This document shows positions 22,433 to 34,317 of a stretch of 64,000 bases of DNA, in pieces (positions within the stretch are counted from its first letter, which is position 1; each line of letters starts with the position of its first letter). This stretch comes from Hortaea werneckii (lineage: Eukaryota; Ascomycota; Dothideomycetes; Mycosphaerellales; Teratosphaeriaceae). The notes below the pieces were generated by a model. That model had not been told where the DNA came from. It searched no databases and saw nothing but the letters and a program-made list of their open reading frames with translations. The translations under genes and the position numbers were made by a program. The stretch covers positions 1 through 64,000 of the forward strand of contig JBAOKB010000109.1 of NCBI GenBank assembly GCA_037044905.1. Direction: 5' to 3'.

Positions 22433-24084
22433 TCATGTCGAGCCGGAGTTGTCTGCACAAGAGAATGCGGATCCTAGCACAGCTGGTCAGCCAAAGTCAT
22501 CAACCTTTGATGTAACTTGAGAGCTCTTACCAATCGTCCCGTCCGCATACGCTTGTATGATCTCTTCAACTACGCCATACGTACCACCGATAAGGATAAA
22601 GACGCCAAGCGGGATTAGGAAGGCGTGGAACCAGAAGGTAGCTTGCTGCAGAATGGACCCTTTGTACCAGGACTTATGATCGTAAATCCACAGCCAGCCT
22701 GGCAGGGAGATTGCGAGAGGTGCAAAACAAATACTTCCAGTCAGCGCTATTAAGTACTGGAAAATCGGAATTGCCATGGCCAGAACAAAAGATAAAGCTC
22801 CGAGGCCGAATGTCAGGCCAAGCCAGGTCACCCAATGGGTAATGGTGTTTTCCTGCAAATGCCGAGTCCGACGTAGGACCCGCACGAAGCAGTACTTTGC
22901 CGCTACGTGAAGGTACAGACAAGCTGACACTATCAGGCCTACCAGACCGACGCCGTAGGCAACCATTTTCACAGTCTTTCTTCAGAATCAGCATCATCCC
23001 ACAAACACAGTATCTTGATTGAGGCAACACATTGAGGCAACGTACCTGACCCGCGCTTCCCAGGGACGGAGAAGCTACCCACTGCCCGCACCATCTGTAG
23101 ACAACAAGAGAAAAGGCCAAGTACGCTGCAGTAACTAAGCTCATGCACAACAAGAGCGCTTTGCGGAAGTCCCGCGGATTCTTCATCTCGCTAATGACGG
23201 GCAGGAAGGCGCTCGTCCCAGCCGAGGAGACAAAGATGGTACAAGTCGCCACCATGCCTGCAGCGAAAGAAGGGTAGGCGACGGCGTAGAACCCCAAGTC
23301 GTATTCGCCCGTCGCCGGAGCCGCGGCTGGTCGATCCCTTGTCGTCACGGCTACGACGACGATGAAAACAGCGGCAAAGATGCTGATGAACCCGGCCCAT
23401 GTCAGCCAACCGATCTGGTGGAACTTCCGGACAGACGCGGTTGCAGATACAACCATCGTTGCTAGGAAAGCCCACCAGACGGTACAAGCTGCGTGTGTTG
23501 ATAGCGCGTTGAGACCGATGGACACACCAACTATGCCGCTGCCTGAACACAGAACATATGCGATGATGAACAGACCTGATAGCTGTCCGTCAGTCCACCA
23601 GGTTTTGGGAGCGCACTTGATCACTTACCACCGGCGATTTCTTTGGTGACCAAGCCTCCGACCTCTTGAGCCATGTCTGCAATGCTATGGCAGTGTCGAT
23701 GGTTGTTTCGGAAATCACCCTTCTCCGAAATCAGCTTGCTTCGCATGAAACAGTATACCCCAGTAGACTCACCTGGACCATCGCAGTGTATGTATTCATC
23801 ATGCCCCAGCCCAAAACGCTCAGGGCACCCCCGACGGCACCCAAAGACGACATCGCGACCGGGATGGAAAGTACACCGGTGGCGAAGATGATCTTGAGGA
23901 AGATGACGGTTGCTCGAGGCCAACCCACCGTGCGGAAGTTGACATTGGCCCCCTCTTTGAACACCTCGTGGTCATCGATCTCTCCAACTTCTCCTATCAC
24001 AATCTCGGGATCTCCATGGGAAGTCTTGGTGTCGAAAGGCGCCTTCTTTTCAGGGTCTGGCGAGGAGTTTGATGGGGAAGACAT
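22433..24084 (-). CDS. AAAP-family amino acid permease, five exons
   Basis: Minus-strand exons 24084-23773, 23719-23629, 23575-23046, 22975-22531 and 22473-22433 give 472 aa, all joins in phase; introns are 53-72 nt with GT-AG ends. A hydrophilic N-terminus carries acidic residues (DPEIVIGEVGEIDDHEVFKEG). The first helix region is the typical fungal amino-acid transporter motif (RTVGWPRATVIFLKIIFATGVLSIPVAMSSLGAVGG). About eleven membrane segments follow, including GLFIIAYVLCSGSGIVG, the GFYAVAYPSFAAGMVATCTIF region and TWLGLTFGLGALSFVLAMAIPIF. It ends FSCADNSGST, usual for this family. Members import neutral or aromatic amino acids by proton symport at the plasma or vacuolar membrane; the substrate is not predictable here. 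The last exon is only 41 nt. Confidence 0.85.
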
Positions 24085-25199
24085 GGTCGTAGTCTACAGT
24101 CAGAAATTTGGGAAATATTGACAGCGAAGACGAAGTAGTATTATCGTTTTACAGAACCCGCCAGGAAGAGCAAGAGCGTCGCTTCAGATGCATTGCGCCA
24201 GATAGATAATAGAGCATGTTGGCGAACACTGCCAAGGTCAGATCTCGCCTTCTGGGTGTCGTGCAAAGAGATAGGCCTTCTTGCCCGAAGCTCTTTGCCC
24301 GGCTCGCTTGTGAACCGCTATACTTTCTGCCTGGAATACACTGCATAAAGATAGGTCAGATAGGAGACTGGCAGAAAGGTTGTCGCCAACCAATGGCACT
24401 GGTGACAACCCTTGCCGAAGTTCGCATATTCGTCCAGGGTCTTGATAAGGTGACCGACGGGGAAGTCATCTGACTCTGCGCTTCAAGGCCACAGCTTCCA
24501 TCAAGGCTGTTGTCTGACTCGGTATGAAGATCCATTCCACTTTCATTCGTACACTCGATACACTTCATCATGGTGAATGGGGCTGCCCGTGAAGTCAAGC
24601 ACATCTCTCAAGAAGCGGAAGGCGTCCAAAATTGTCGGCTGCTGGATCTTGGAAGTGAAAAATGACCATCTCGATATCGTGGCTACGAGAAGAGCATCTT
24701 TACCACCCCATATGCATTTCATCGTCTTTCTCCATCCGAGGAGATGAGTTGAGCGGCTCTCTACAGGCCTAGAAGTCTGAAGCTTCAAAGTGATCACAAA
24801 CTCAAACCCTGACCAATGAATTCATCAAAAGCAGTGGAGATACACCAAGTTCTCTGCCCATGCACTTGTCCATACCATCCCCGAGACGAACATCTTGTTC
24901 ATCAAATGTTGTGCTAAACATGAGGATCCATCTTGATAGTCATACGTCGTTTCGTGATTCGCGGCGACATTGTGCTCAATCATCTACCGCGTCGATCCGG
25001 AACAAGGATCGTGCATGCATGACGCGACACGCGTCAGACAGGCACGTCTATCAGACCTTGACCCTTCAACACCTCCTGTGATGAAGCTCACCGACTCCTT
25101 GGAGTACGGTGTCTTTTGGTCCAACAAGATGGTCTTTCTCAATCGACTAATACCCATCCTTCAAATCCCATCGCTTTCCCTTATCGATCAGTCTTAGCC
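24085..25199. other. Intergenic stretch without a recognised gene
   Basis: Divergent upstream regions of the permease and the NTF2-like gene. No coding or RNA feature is supported. Confidence 0.4.
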
Positions 25200-25667
25200 A
25201 TGTCTCAGGAAACGCTGTACAACAAGCTCACGCAAACAGCCAAACACTTCGTCCTAGCGACTTCACCAAAAGTCCCCGGAACCAACGAGCCAGATCCCCA
25301 ACGCTTCATGGCCTGTCTCGCACCTACTTTCAAGATGAGCTGGGGTCACAAGTTCTTCGTTACTACTAAACCCCCGCTCCAGGGCTTCGTAGACGGCGAA
25401 GCGTTCTGTAGACATCAAGCTGGTATGGCGAGGAATCTCAAGACTTGGAGTATTGAGCCGACTGGTATTTGCGTGGACGTCTCCAAAAGGACGGCCGTCG
25501 TCCGGGCCGATTTCTTCATGGTTGTTCCGGCTCGTGATGCGGTGCTCAACGATATTGTTTTCTGGATTACTATGGACGAGGCTGGCGAGAAAGTGGTCGA
25601 AGCTATCGAGTTCGTAGACCCGGTTGCGAGCGCAGAGCTTGAGCAAAGGATGCAAGCTAGGATTTAG
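25200..25667 (+). CDS. NTF2/SnoaL-like small protein
   Basis: Intronless, 155 aa from the ATG at 25200 (gccATGtct); the frame is open further upstream but without coding character. A predicted helix (ETLYNKLTQTAKHFVLATS) is followed by NEPDPQRFMACLAPTFKMSWGHKFF, an FVDGEAFCRHQAGM segment, then alternating strands (GICVDVSKRTAVVRADFFMVV, NDIVFWITMDEAGEKVVEAIEFVDP). This alpha+beta cone pattern, with a long helix then a curved sheet, is that of SnoaL/NTF2-like proteins. In fungi these are often standalone, of unknown ligand, and sometimes tied to secondary metabolism. No catalytic residue can be assigned. It lies 0.5 kb from the transposon island. Confidence 0.7.
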   Translation: MSQETLYNKLTQTAKHFVLATSPKVPGTNEPDPQRFMACLAPTFKMSWGHKFFVTTKPPLQGFVDGEAFCRHQAGMARNLKTWSIEPTGICVDVSKRTAVVRADFFMVVPARDAVLNDIVFWITMDEAGEKVVEAIEFVDPVASAELEQRMQARI

Positions 25668-26133
25668 TACCTTTTCTGCCCGAGAGGAACCTAATCGATC
25701 TACCGGAGTCGCTATAAACCATGTCGCAGTTGGTCATGTCCTTCTCCTTGCTGGACAATCTTGGGGACCATGGCTTGATCAGGACTGTTGAAGACAGCTC
25801 GCAACTGGAGAGCAATTCCAAAATGGCACGGTAGCGAAAGTCGGATAGCTCCTGTCACCCAGGCCTGCTTTCCCCGAAAAATCGGCCGACGCATGCGCGA
25901 TTACGGAGTACGCTGGTATACTGAAGTTGTGCGAAGGGTTCCACGAAGCCTCTCTTTCGTGATAATCCGGTGGCAGGTGCATCGCAGCGAATCGACGACA
26001 GCTAATGGTTGGGATTCACGACACCGGTCATACGATGCTTCACAGGAATAGACAGTTGACAAAGGGTGCGTGGTATGCAAGGAGGTGCCGAAATTTATTA
26101 GCCACCATCGTAGGCAAAGGCCAAATGTGCCGT
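25668..26133. other. Intergenic flank between the NTF2-like gene and the transposon island
   Basis: Normal base composition up to the island edge and no gene. The last bases (gtccatta, 26134-26141) are the proposed left target-site copy of the hAT element. Confidence 0.4.
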
Positions 26134-26141
26134 GTCCATTA

Positions 26142-26163
26142 CAGAGTTGTCCACAAACAAGAC
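26142..26163 (+). repeat. Left terminal inverted repeat of the hAT element
   Basis: 22 bp beginning CAGAGTTGTCC and ending ACAAACAAGAC. It is followed by several subterminal caagac/gtcttg repeats in both orientations (26170-26270), a usual place for transposase binding. Confidence 0.7.
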
Positions 26164-28486
26164 GATTTTCAAGTCTTGTTTTGTCTTGTTTAAACAAGAC
26201 AAACAAGACAAAATCGAGCTATTAATTACAAAACAAGACACTCTACTATCTTGTTTTGTAAGTCTTACAAGTCTTATTTATATAGTATTACTACAATAGA
26301 GCGTAGTAGATAGTAACCCTTATTAACCCTTTATTTATTTTAAAAGCCGCTAGTATTAAATAATTAGCTAGTATTAAATCTAATAGCCGCTTCCGCGTGT
26401 TAGGGCTCGGAAGTAGAGATCTATATTAATTAGGGCATCGCCGAGTCGCTATTAGCCTACTAATACTTAAGCTAGCTACCTTTAGTATATAGTAAATATA
26501 ATTAATATACCCTATAGTATACTACTAGTATAAGCTCTAAAGCCTTAAGCGAGCTATTATCCGTACTAGCTTTATTAAGGCTCGAAGTACCTATAATTTT
26601 ATAGTACGAAAGCTAGTTTAATAGTACTAAGACCTATGTCTCTAAATATAGTACTACTAACCCTACTAGTTATAAGGGCCTTTATTAGAGCTAGCTATAA
26701 GGCTAGCGACTACCTATAGATAATAAAAGACTAAGGAGTTAGATCTATAAGTAAGGTTATAGCTAGAGACTATATAATAAGAAGGATAGAGCGTACTACT
26801 AGCTTTATAAGGCCTACTATTAAAGAAAAAAGGATACTTAGTACTAATACTTAAGCGAAGATACCTCTTTTAATACTATTAACTACCTTATAAAGGTTTA
26901 TAGATTAAATAAAGATAGCCTTATAAAGTAGCTCTATAGCCCTATAGATAAGCATCTAGAGTTTAGATATAATAAAGGGTTAGCTATTTAGAATAGCAAC
27001 TAGACTAAGTTTAAAATAGAGGACTTTAAAATAAGGTTCTATAGCTAAATCCTCTTAAACAGTACCTTATTTAATATAGTCGAATTACTAGAGTTTAGAA
27101 ATCTATTACTATACCTATAACTACGCTACTAAAAGTATCTTCTAAGCTATTAAATAATAAGCTGTCGAATTAGCTAGATATATAACTACTCTATAGCGCT
27201 AATTACTAAAGCTTTTCTTAGATTAATTATAAGTATTTACCTATTCTTTAACCTCTAGACCTTATATAATAATATAGCGCTACTTAGCCTTATTACTTAC
27301 TTTATTAATTATAAGGGTAAGCCTACTACGATTCTACTAGCCCTTCTATACTAAGCTAGCTAGTATACTAGTATTAGCCTCTTAAGTATTATTAGTAGTA
27401 TTATTTAGTACTATAAGATCTAAGATTAGCTTAGTAATATAACTACTAACAATACTAGTAATAATAAGGTATACCTTTAAACGCTTAGTAATTAAAGCGG
27501 CCGCGACTATAGAGAGTTTTAGATCCGCTATACTAGCTATATCTTTAATCTAGTTGCTTAGTCTATACTATTTAGTAGTAATACTAAAGCTTTTAAAAAA
27601 GAGCTTTTAGATACGAAGCTTAAAAAGGCTAAGCTACTATAATAAAGGCAAAAGGGGCCTATTAGTAAGCTTTATAATATTATCTACTAGATAGATTATA
27701 GTAGATACCTTACTAAGCACTTAAATAAGATATAGTTATAGACTATTATACCGATATAGCTTAAAGGCAAGCTACTAGTCTACTATCTTATAAAGGATAT
27801 TATTATTTAGTAGAATAGCTTTAATAATAGCGCTAAACGAGCGCTCTATTTAAAGCCTACAATTAATAAGCTCTACTTAACTAAGAGAGTTAGTTACTAG
27901 CGCTAAAAAAGGCGGTTCGATAAAGAGGATAATATACTTAATAAGGACGACTAGTACGTAATCTTAATATATTATTAGCTGCTTTATTTTATTAAGGAGG
28001 CTATTAGCTATCTTTAAGGGGAGCCTAGCGCTTACTATAGATCTATTTAGTAGGTACTACTAGTTTTTAAGACTATACTAAAATACCTCGAGCGAGTAAG
28101 AAGCTAGTATCTAATTAGTAAAGCAATAGATTTAGTAGTACTAAAGTAAGGCTCTTAATTATAGCTTTTATTTAATACTAATAGTTAAGTAGTAGAGGTA
28201 ATAGAAAGGTAGTTAACTAACTACGTTAGCTTTTAGTCCTACCTTAGTATTAATATTAATTTTACCTAGTAAAAGCTAAATAGCTATTACAAGTAGCTTA
28301 ACAATTTATCTATCTACGTAGCTATAGTCGTCCTCTACCCTTATATAAAATAGAGGTAGATCGAAAAATGCTAGGCTAAAAGAAGAGAGTAGATATAACT
28401 AGTAAAAGAGGCTTTTTAGTAGAGGACCTTTAAGTATTTAGATTAATAGAGCACTAGCTAAAAGAATAGTAATAGTAGCTACTATA

Positions 28487-28888
28487 TGTTACGAACACGG
28501 TCACGGGACGCTCGAACCCGAAGCGATTGGCTAGTAAGGACTGGAGCAAGGAAAGGTCACGTGATCAGTATGCAGGAGAGCGCTGCCTTGGCAGGCGAAC
28601 CACTGCATATATGCAAGAGGCCGACCGGTCGACGAGCGACCCGGCGACCTTGGAGCGCCGGACCGCTGAGCGACCCAGCGAACTATTGCATGAAGACACG
28701 AATCTCTTATGTATATAACTAGGCATGTTTCTCGTTAGGAGTTCGTGTGTTCAACTCATGTTGCAATCCGACTGTTAGGTAGAGAACCAACAGCCTTGTT
28801 ACAATCAGTTATCCCACAACCCAGTTGTCTTGACACATCTGTTCCAACGAGCTCTAAATCCGTGACACTACTTCGTAGGGTCGCAACA
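28487..28888 (+). repeat. 5' LTR of the Gypsy element
   Basis: 402 bp, TG...CA ends. A TATATAA box lies at ~28712-28718 within the LTR. It differs from the 3' LTR at four positions, each explainable as CpA-to-TpA on one strand. Short open frames inside it are not genes. Confidence 0.93.
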
Positions 28889-28927
28889 CTTTGAACACCC
28901 TCAAGGAACTTTGTACCTCAGACAACA

Positions 28928-30943
28928 ATGGCTCCATCCGAGAACCGAGACACTAGCGTTTAGCAGCGTACCAACGACAACAATATCAAAGTCGCCAAAC
29001 CGGACTACTACTATGGCGATCGATCGAAGCTTGACGATTGGCTGAACCAAATGGCACTTTACTTTCGTTTCGAAAATATTACTCAGGACCCCAAGAAGAC
29101 TCTACTTGCATCCTCTTATCTTAGGGGACAAGTCCAACAATGGATTCGACCCAGACTACACGAAGTCTTGCACCAGAACATCGACACCGAAGGAATCTTC
29201 AACAGCTGGGACAACTATGTCAAAGCCATTCGAAACATTTATGGGTTGAGTAACGAAAAACAAGTCGCCATCCGAGTCATCCAACACCTGAAACAGAAGA
29301 CGTCTACTTCGCAATACACCGCCAAGTTCAGGGAGTATTCAGGCAAGACTGGTTGGGATGACCAAGCCTTACTCACCATGTATTACACTGGACTTAAGGA
29401 CGACGTCAAGGATGAACTCATGCGCTCAGGTGCATCTCACGACACTCTCGAACTGATGATTCAAGATGCTATCGAAATTGACGATAGGCTTTACGAGAGA
29501 AAGATGGAAAAACGCCACAATGGACAGTATCGCGGACGATCTGGCTACAACTCTACCAGCTGGACTGGAGGGTCTCGTCGCGATCCTGATGCCATGGAAT
29601 TGGATATCATCCAACGCAAGCCGAAAGGAAAAGGCATGCACGGAGCCAAGGGTAAAGGGAAGTTCCAAGGGAACAGCAACAGAGGAAAGAAACGAGAAGG
29701 ACCGGAGTGCTACAATTGCCACAAGATAGGGCATTACGCACGAGATTGCCGCGGACGAAAGGTGCGACCGCAGGAGCAACTCAACATGATGCTAGTAAAG
29801 GAACCCATCGACGAAGCAAACGATGGACGAGGCGCCTACGATGTATCAAAACTCGTTGAGGAACCAAAGACGGAACCAGACCATAAGGCTGTGCATTGGA
29901 CGGGTTGCTACGACGACTATTGCAAGACCCACGAATCAGACAAGCAAGCAAGTGGTCACTATCCCAAGAAGCCACGCAAGGCTAGGATGGAATTCAACGT
30001 GATGATACGAGGCCAGCCGCTACAGCAGATGAGAGACTTAGGAAATTCCCAGAGAGGAAGGTCTCCACCACCATTCAATTGGGAGGACGCAACTCTGCAA
30101 GAAAACACACCCCCTGAGCAGGAAGAAGAACTGCTAGAGGAAGAAGAATCTCCACAAAATAACGACCCCGAACCGGAACTTACGGGACCAAACCTGGAAC
30201 AACTACAAATGATAGCGCAGACGATAGCAGCGCAGGACGGTAGTTCATCAGAGGAAGAATATACAGATGACGAAGAGCCAGACGACCTTGAAATATCGAC
30301 ATTCACCATTTAAGGATCTGAACCCATCAAAAGGATAATGATCTTTATCATGCATCAACTCGAGACTGTATTCCCCAAGATCCAAGGGAAACGACGACTT
30401 CACCCGATCGAGTTCGACAACATGCTCAACCGAATTAGAGCAATGTTCTGGAACTATCGACTTGTCAACGTCGATTACGATGCAGCAGCATACGTGCAAG
30501 AACGACCACCGATTGGAAGCACATTCCAACCTAATGGAAGCTATGTAACGCCCGATGGAATCCACATTCCCAGAAGCGTTAGAGAACGAATCCAGATCAT
30601 TAAGGCACGACTTCATGAACTACACCGAATCCAGGAAGCTTATCAAGAAGACCTCATATCGTTGGAGGCAATGCGACACAAGTTGACCGAGTCCACGAAG
30701 CAATGGGAACTAAAGCCCATAGGACCACCAGTGCAACTACCAATATGGAGAAACATGATACTAGGGCACGTCAAAGCCACTGTCAAAGGACAAATCAAGG
30801 TATTAGTGACACAAGGAAAGGTTATCCTAGGCCCACGACATGGACCCCTTAATTGGGAGATCTGTCTCGAAGACGCCAACTCGCCAGGATACTATTTAAA
30901 AAACGAAGGATCCCTGCCGACAGGAGCAGTCGCCAGGAAGTAA
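28928..30943 (+). pseudogene. Gypsy gag polyprotein frame, broken by two stops
   Basis: The frame opens at ATG 28928, 39 bp after the 5' LTR, and ends at TAA 30941-30943. TAG at 28961 and TAA at 30311 interrupt it; both fit CAG/CAA changed by RIP. The capsid-like part (DYYYGDRSKLDDWLNQMALYF ... YVKAIRNIYGL) is followed by a basic region and a CCHC zinc knuckle CYNCHKIGHYARDC at ~29708-29749. An acidic Glu/Gln-rich tail and a further ~200 codons rich in Arg and Pro follow. The last ~90 nt overlap pol in the -1 frame and contain an A_AAA_AAC heptamer, so the downstream segment is probably part of gag and the stop at 30311 secondary. Confidence 0.85.
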
Positions 30944-33900
30944 ACATTATCGAAGCTCCCACAGCATTAGCAGCACCGGTATTCCGTACCAAATGCATTG
31001 TCAATGGACACGCAACACAAGCTATGATCGATTCCGGAGCCAGCGGAAACTTTATATCGACCAGCTTTGTCCAGCGAAACGGGATCGCTACCCGACGAAA
31101 GAAAGACGGCGGATACGAATTGATGGTCGCAGATGGATCATCTCTATCCGAAGTGGACAGCGAAACAATGCCGCTAGTCCTAGCTATCCAACAGCACCAC
31201 GAGACTGTTAGCCTGGATATCGTTGACATGGCTAGTTACGACATCGTGATGGGGACACCTTGGTTGGAAAAGCACAACCCTCTAATAGATTGGAGGAAAA
31301 GAGTACTCAAGTTTGAGCGATGCGGTTGCGTTACCGACATCCACCCTACGCATCGACAGCGTGCGATGGTAGATGAGGAAAGACAGTTCTGTGAATTAGA
31401 ACGTCAACCGATAACATACTCCGATAGAAACGGCAAGGAGATGGTCTCCACAGACACTGAGCTAGCCCAGCCAGGTCATAAGGTGAGAGATAAAGGGAGA
31501 ACTAACGCACCTCTAGAGATCCCTGAAGAGTTTAAGATATGGAAACCGCTCTTCCAGGAAGAGGAAGGATTAGCCGCCTTACCTAGACATCAACCATGGG
31601 ATCACCGAATACAACTTCAGCCCGGCAAAGATCCACCATGGGGGCCACTATACAGGTTATCCGAAAAAGAGCTCGAAGAGCAACGACGATGGCTGAAAGA
31701 GAAGAGCGACAAGGGATGGATAGAGAAATCCCAATCGCCAGCCGCTTCACCAGCAATGTTCGTTCCAAAGAAAGGAGGAAAACTACGAATGGTAATCGAC
31801 TATCGACGACTCAACGAAGTCACGGTCAAAAACCGATATCCACTACCCAACATCGAAGAAATGCAGGATCGACTTACCGGAGCAAACTGGTACTCAAAGA
31901 TCGATCTACGAGACGCATTCTACGCAGTACGAATGGCCAAGGGAGAAGAATGGAAGACAGCTTTCAGGACACGCTACGGACTCTACCAATTTCGAGTCAT
32001 GCCAATGGGACTTACGAACGCCCCAGCGACATGTCAGCAGCTCGTTAATGATGTACTACGAGACTTACTGGACATCACCGTCATAGCATACGTCGACGAC
32101 ATCTTGATCTTCACCCGAGGAAGCCGAGAACAACATACCAAAGACGTACAAGCAGTGCTAGAACGACTTAGCACAGTGGACTTCAAGACCGCACCCGAGA
32201 AATGTGAATTCTACAGGAAGGAAATCGAATTCCTAGGATTCATCATTAGCACTACTGGAATCAAGATGGACCCGAAGAAAGTACAATCCATCGAGGAATG
32301 GCCAACGCCAAAGACAGTCAAGGATATCCAAGCCTTCTTAGGACTCGCAAACTACAACAGGAAGTTTGTCGAAGGATACTCCAAGCTTGCAATCCCACTT
32401 ACAAGTCTTACGAAGAAAGACACCAAATTCATGTGGACGGATAAGCAAGAAAAGGCATTCCAGCAACTTAAGCAAGCATGCATACAGTCACCAACACTCA
32501 TGCTATTCGACACCAAGAAACTAGTACAAGTCGAAACCGACGCATCCGACTTAGCGATAGGTGCTTGCCTTACTCAAGAACATGATGGCAAGAGACACCC
32601 AGTGACGTATTACTCGAGAAAGATGACGCTAGCGGAACAGAACTACGAGATTTATGACAAAGAACTGTTAGCGATTGTTGCAGCATTGCGACACTGGAGA
32701 GTTTACTGTGAAGGAGCTACAGGACTAACGATATACACCGACTACAAGAACCTTCAATACTTCACAACTACCAAGGATCTATCGCGTCGACAGTGTAGAT
32801 GGTCAGAGCTACTCGGACAATACAAGTTCGATATCTAGTATACGCTAGGAAAAGACAATGGGCGCGCAGATGCGCTAAGCAGACGAAGCGACTACATGGA
32901 AGGAAAAGAGCAAAACCCAAAAGCAATGCTCAAAGTTAACAGAGACGGGAGCCTTACCACGAACACACAGGAGTTCAACCACATACTCCGAGTTCTACGA
33001 GATGAACAAGAAGAGTTCCCCATCGAACATGGGAAGTACCAAGTTCCACCAGAAAAGGAATACGAATGTATTAAAGACCACCATGATAGCCGAACCACAG
33101 GACACCCAGGAATAACGAGAACGATCGACTTGATTAGACGGAACTTTGCCTTTCCACAGATGCGAAAGAAGGTTACCGATTACATCAAACAATGCGACAG
33201 TTGCCAAAAGAACAAGGCATCACGACATGCAAAGTATGGCAATCTCTAGTTCCGAGAACCGTCGGACACGCCATGGAGAGAGGTTACGATGGACTTCATC
33301 ACGAAGTTGCCAGCATCCAAGGACCCAGCCACAGGAGTCGTTTATGATTCAATACTTGTCATGGTAGACACTTTGACCAAGTATGCACACTTCGTACCAT
33401 GCGAAGAATTAATGACAGCCATGGAACTCGCACACCTCATACTAGACAAGCTAATTAGACATCATGGAATTCCAGAAAGCTTTATCACCGACAGAGATAA
33501 GCTGTTTACATCAAACTTCTAGAAATCGCTCATGGGACAAATTGGAATAAAACACAGGCTATCGACAGCATTCCACCCAGAGACGGATGGTTAGACTGAA
33601 AGGACAAATTAGTCACTCGAAACATATTTACGGCACTACGTCAACTACGCACAAGATAATTGGGTTGCACTACTACCAATGGCACAACTAGCATTGAACA
33701 ATAATGCGTCGGAGACAACACGACAAACGCCATTTTTCCTCAACTACGGAAAGACGCCCAATTTATTCATGGAACCAAGGACGTCAGTAAGAGCCGACAG
33801 AGCCATACTTATGGCAGGAGAATTGCAAAAGGCACACAAGACTGCCCAAGATGCAATCCGACATTCGCAACAGCGAATACAGAAGCAGCGATTCAAGGAA

Positions 33901-34317
33901 TCAAAATTGGCACCTCAGCTTAGGAAGGGGGATAAGGTATACCTTCTGACGAAGAACCTGAAGACAAAGCGGAAAACAAAGAAACTGGATCATGTTAAGG
34001 TCGGACCATTTTTGATTGCCGAACAGAAAGGAGCAGTCAGCTACCGACTTGAACTTCCACTAGACGCCAAGATCCATCCAGTATTCCATGTATCCTTATT
34101 GGAACCCGCACACCCCGACGCCACGCTGCAAACAACGTTCCATTACCAGGAACAAGAAGACGACGAGTACGAAGTCGAAAGGATCGTAGACTACGACAAG
34201 AAAAGTTAGCGATACCTTATCAAATGGAAGGGGTATCCCAGTGAGGAAAACACATGGGAACCACTCACCAATCTTAACTGCCCGAAGATGCTACGCTAGT
34301 ACCGCCGGAAAAGTTAA
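30853..34317 (+). pseudogene. Gypsy pol (protease-RT-RNase H-integrase-chromodomain), seven premature stops
   Basis: The frame is -1 relative to gag and ends at TAA 34315-34317. In order: aspartic protease DSGAS at 31030-31044; reverse transcriptase with YVDD at 32089-32100; RNase H from the ETDAS region near 32536; the HHCC zinc-binding integrase N-domain at ~33079-33220 ending CDSCQKNK; integrase core from TMDFI (33286) through FITDRDKLF (~33480); and a chromodomain (YEVERIVDY ... RYLIKWKGYPSEENTWEPL) at ~34165-34270. TAG stops interrupt it at 32836, 33247, 33520, 33592, 33610, 34207 and 34297. Each lies where CAG or TGG could have become TAG. Expression would need ribosomal frameshifting from gag. 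The ATG at 30853 is not a convincing start. Confidence 0.9.
30898..30904 (+). promoter_or_regulatory. Candidate -1 ribosomal frameshift heptamer (A AAA AAC)
   Basis: In the gag frame the codons read TAT TTA AAA AAC, so the last A of TTA plus AAA AAC forms a canonical X_XXY_YYZ slip site inside the gag-pol overlap. Slipping back one base enters the pol frame directly. A short stem (CCTG 30913-30916 with CAGG 30921-30924) starts 8 nt downstream, the right spacing, though it is weak on its own. Confidence 0.6.

Noticed and set aside
28487..28722. Small open frames inside the LTRs, repeated at 34882-35117
   Set aside because: Present in both LTR copies only because the LTRs are duplicates; no coding features.
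30338..30943. 201-codon frame as a separate gene between gag and pol
   Set aside because: It is in the gag frame, ends in the frameshift overlap, and is separated from gag only by a RIP-type TAA at 30311, so it is better read as the gag 3' part.
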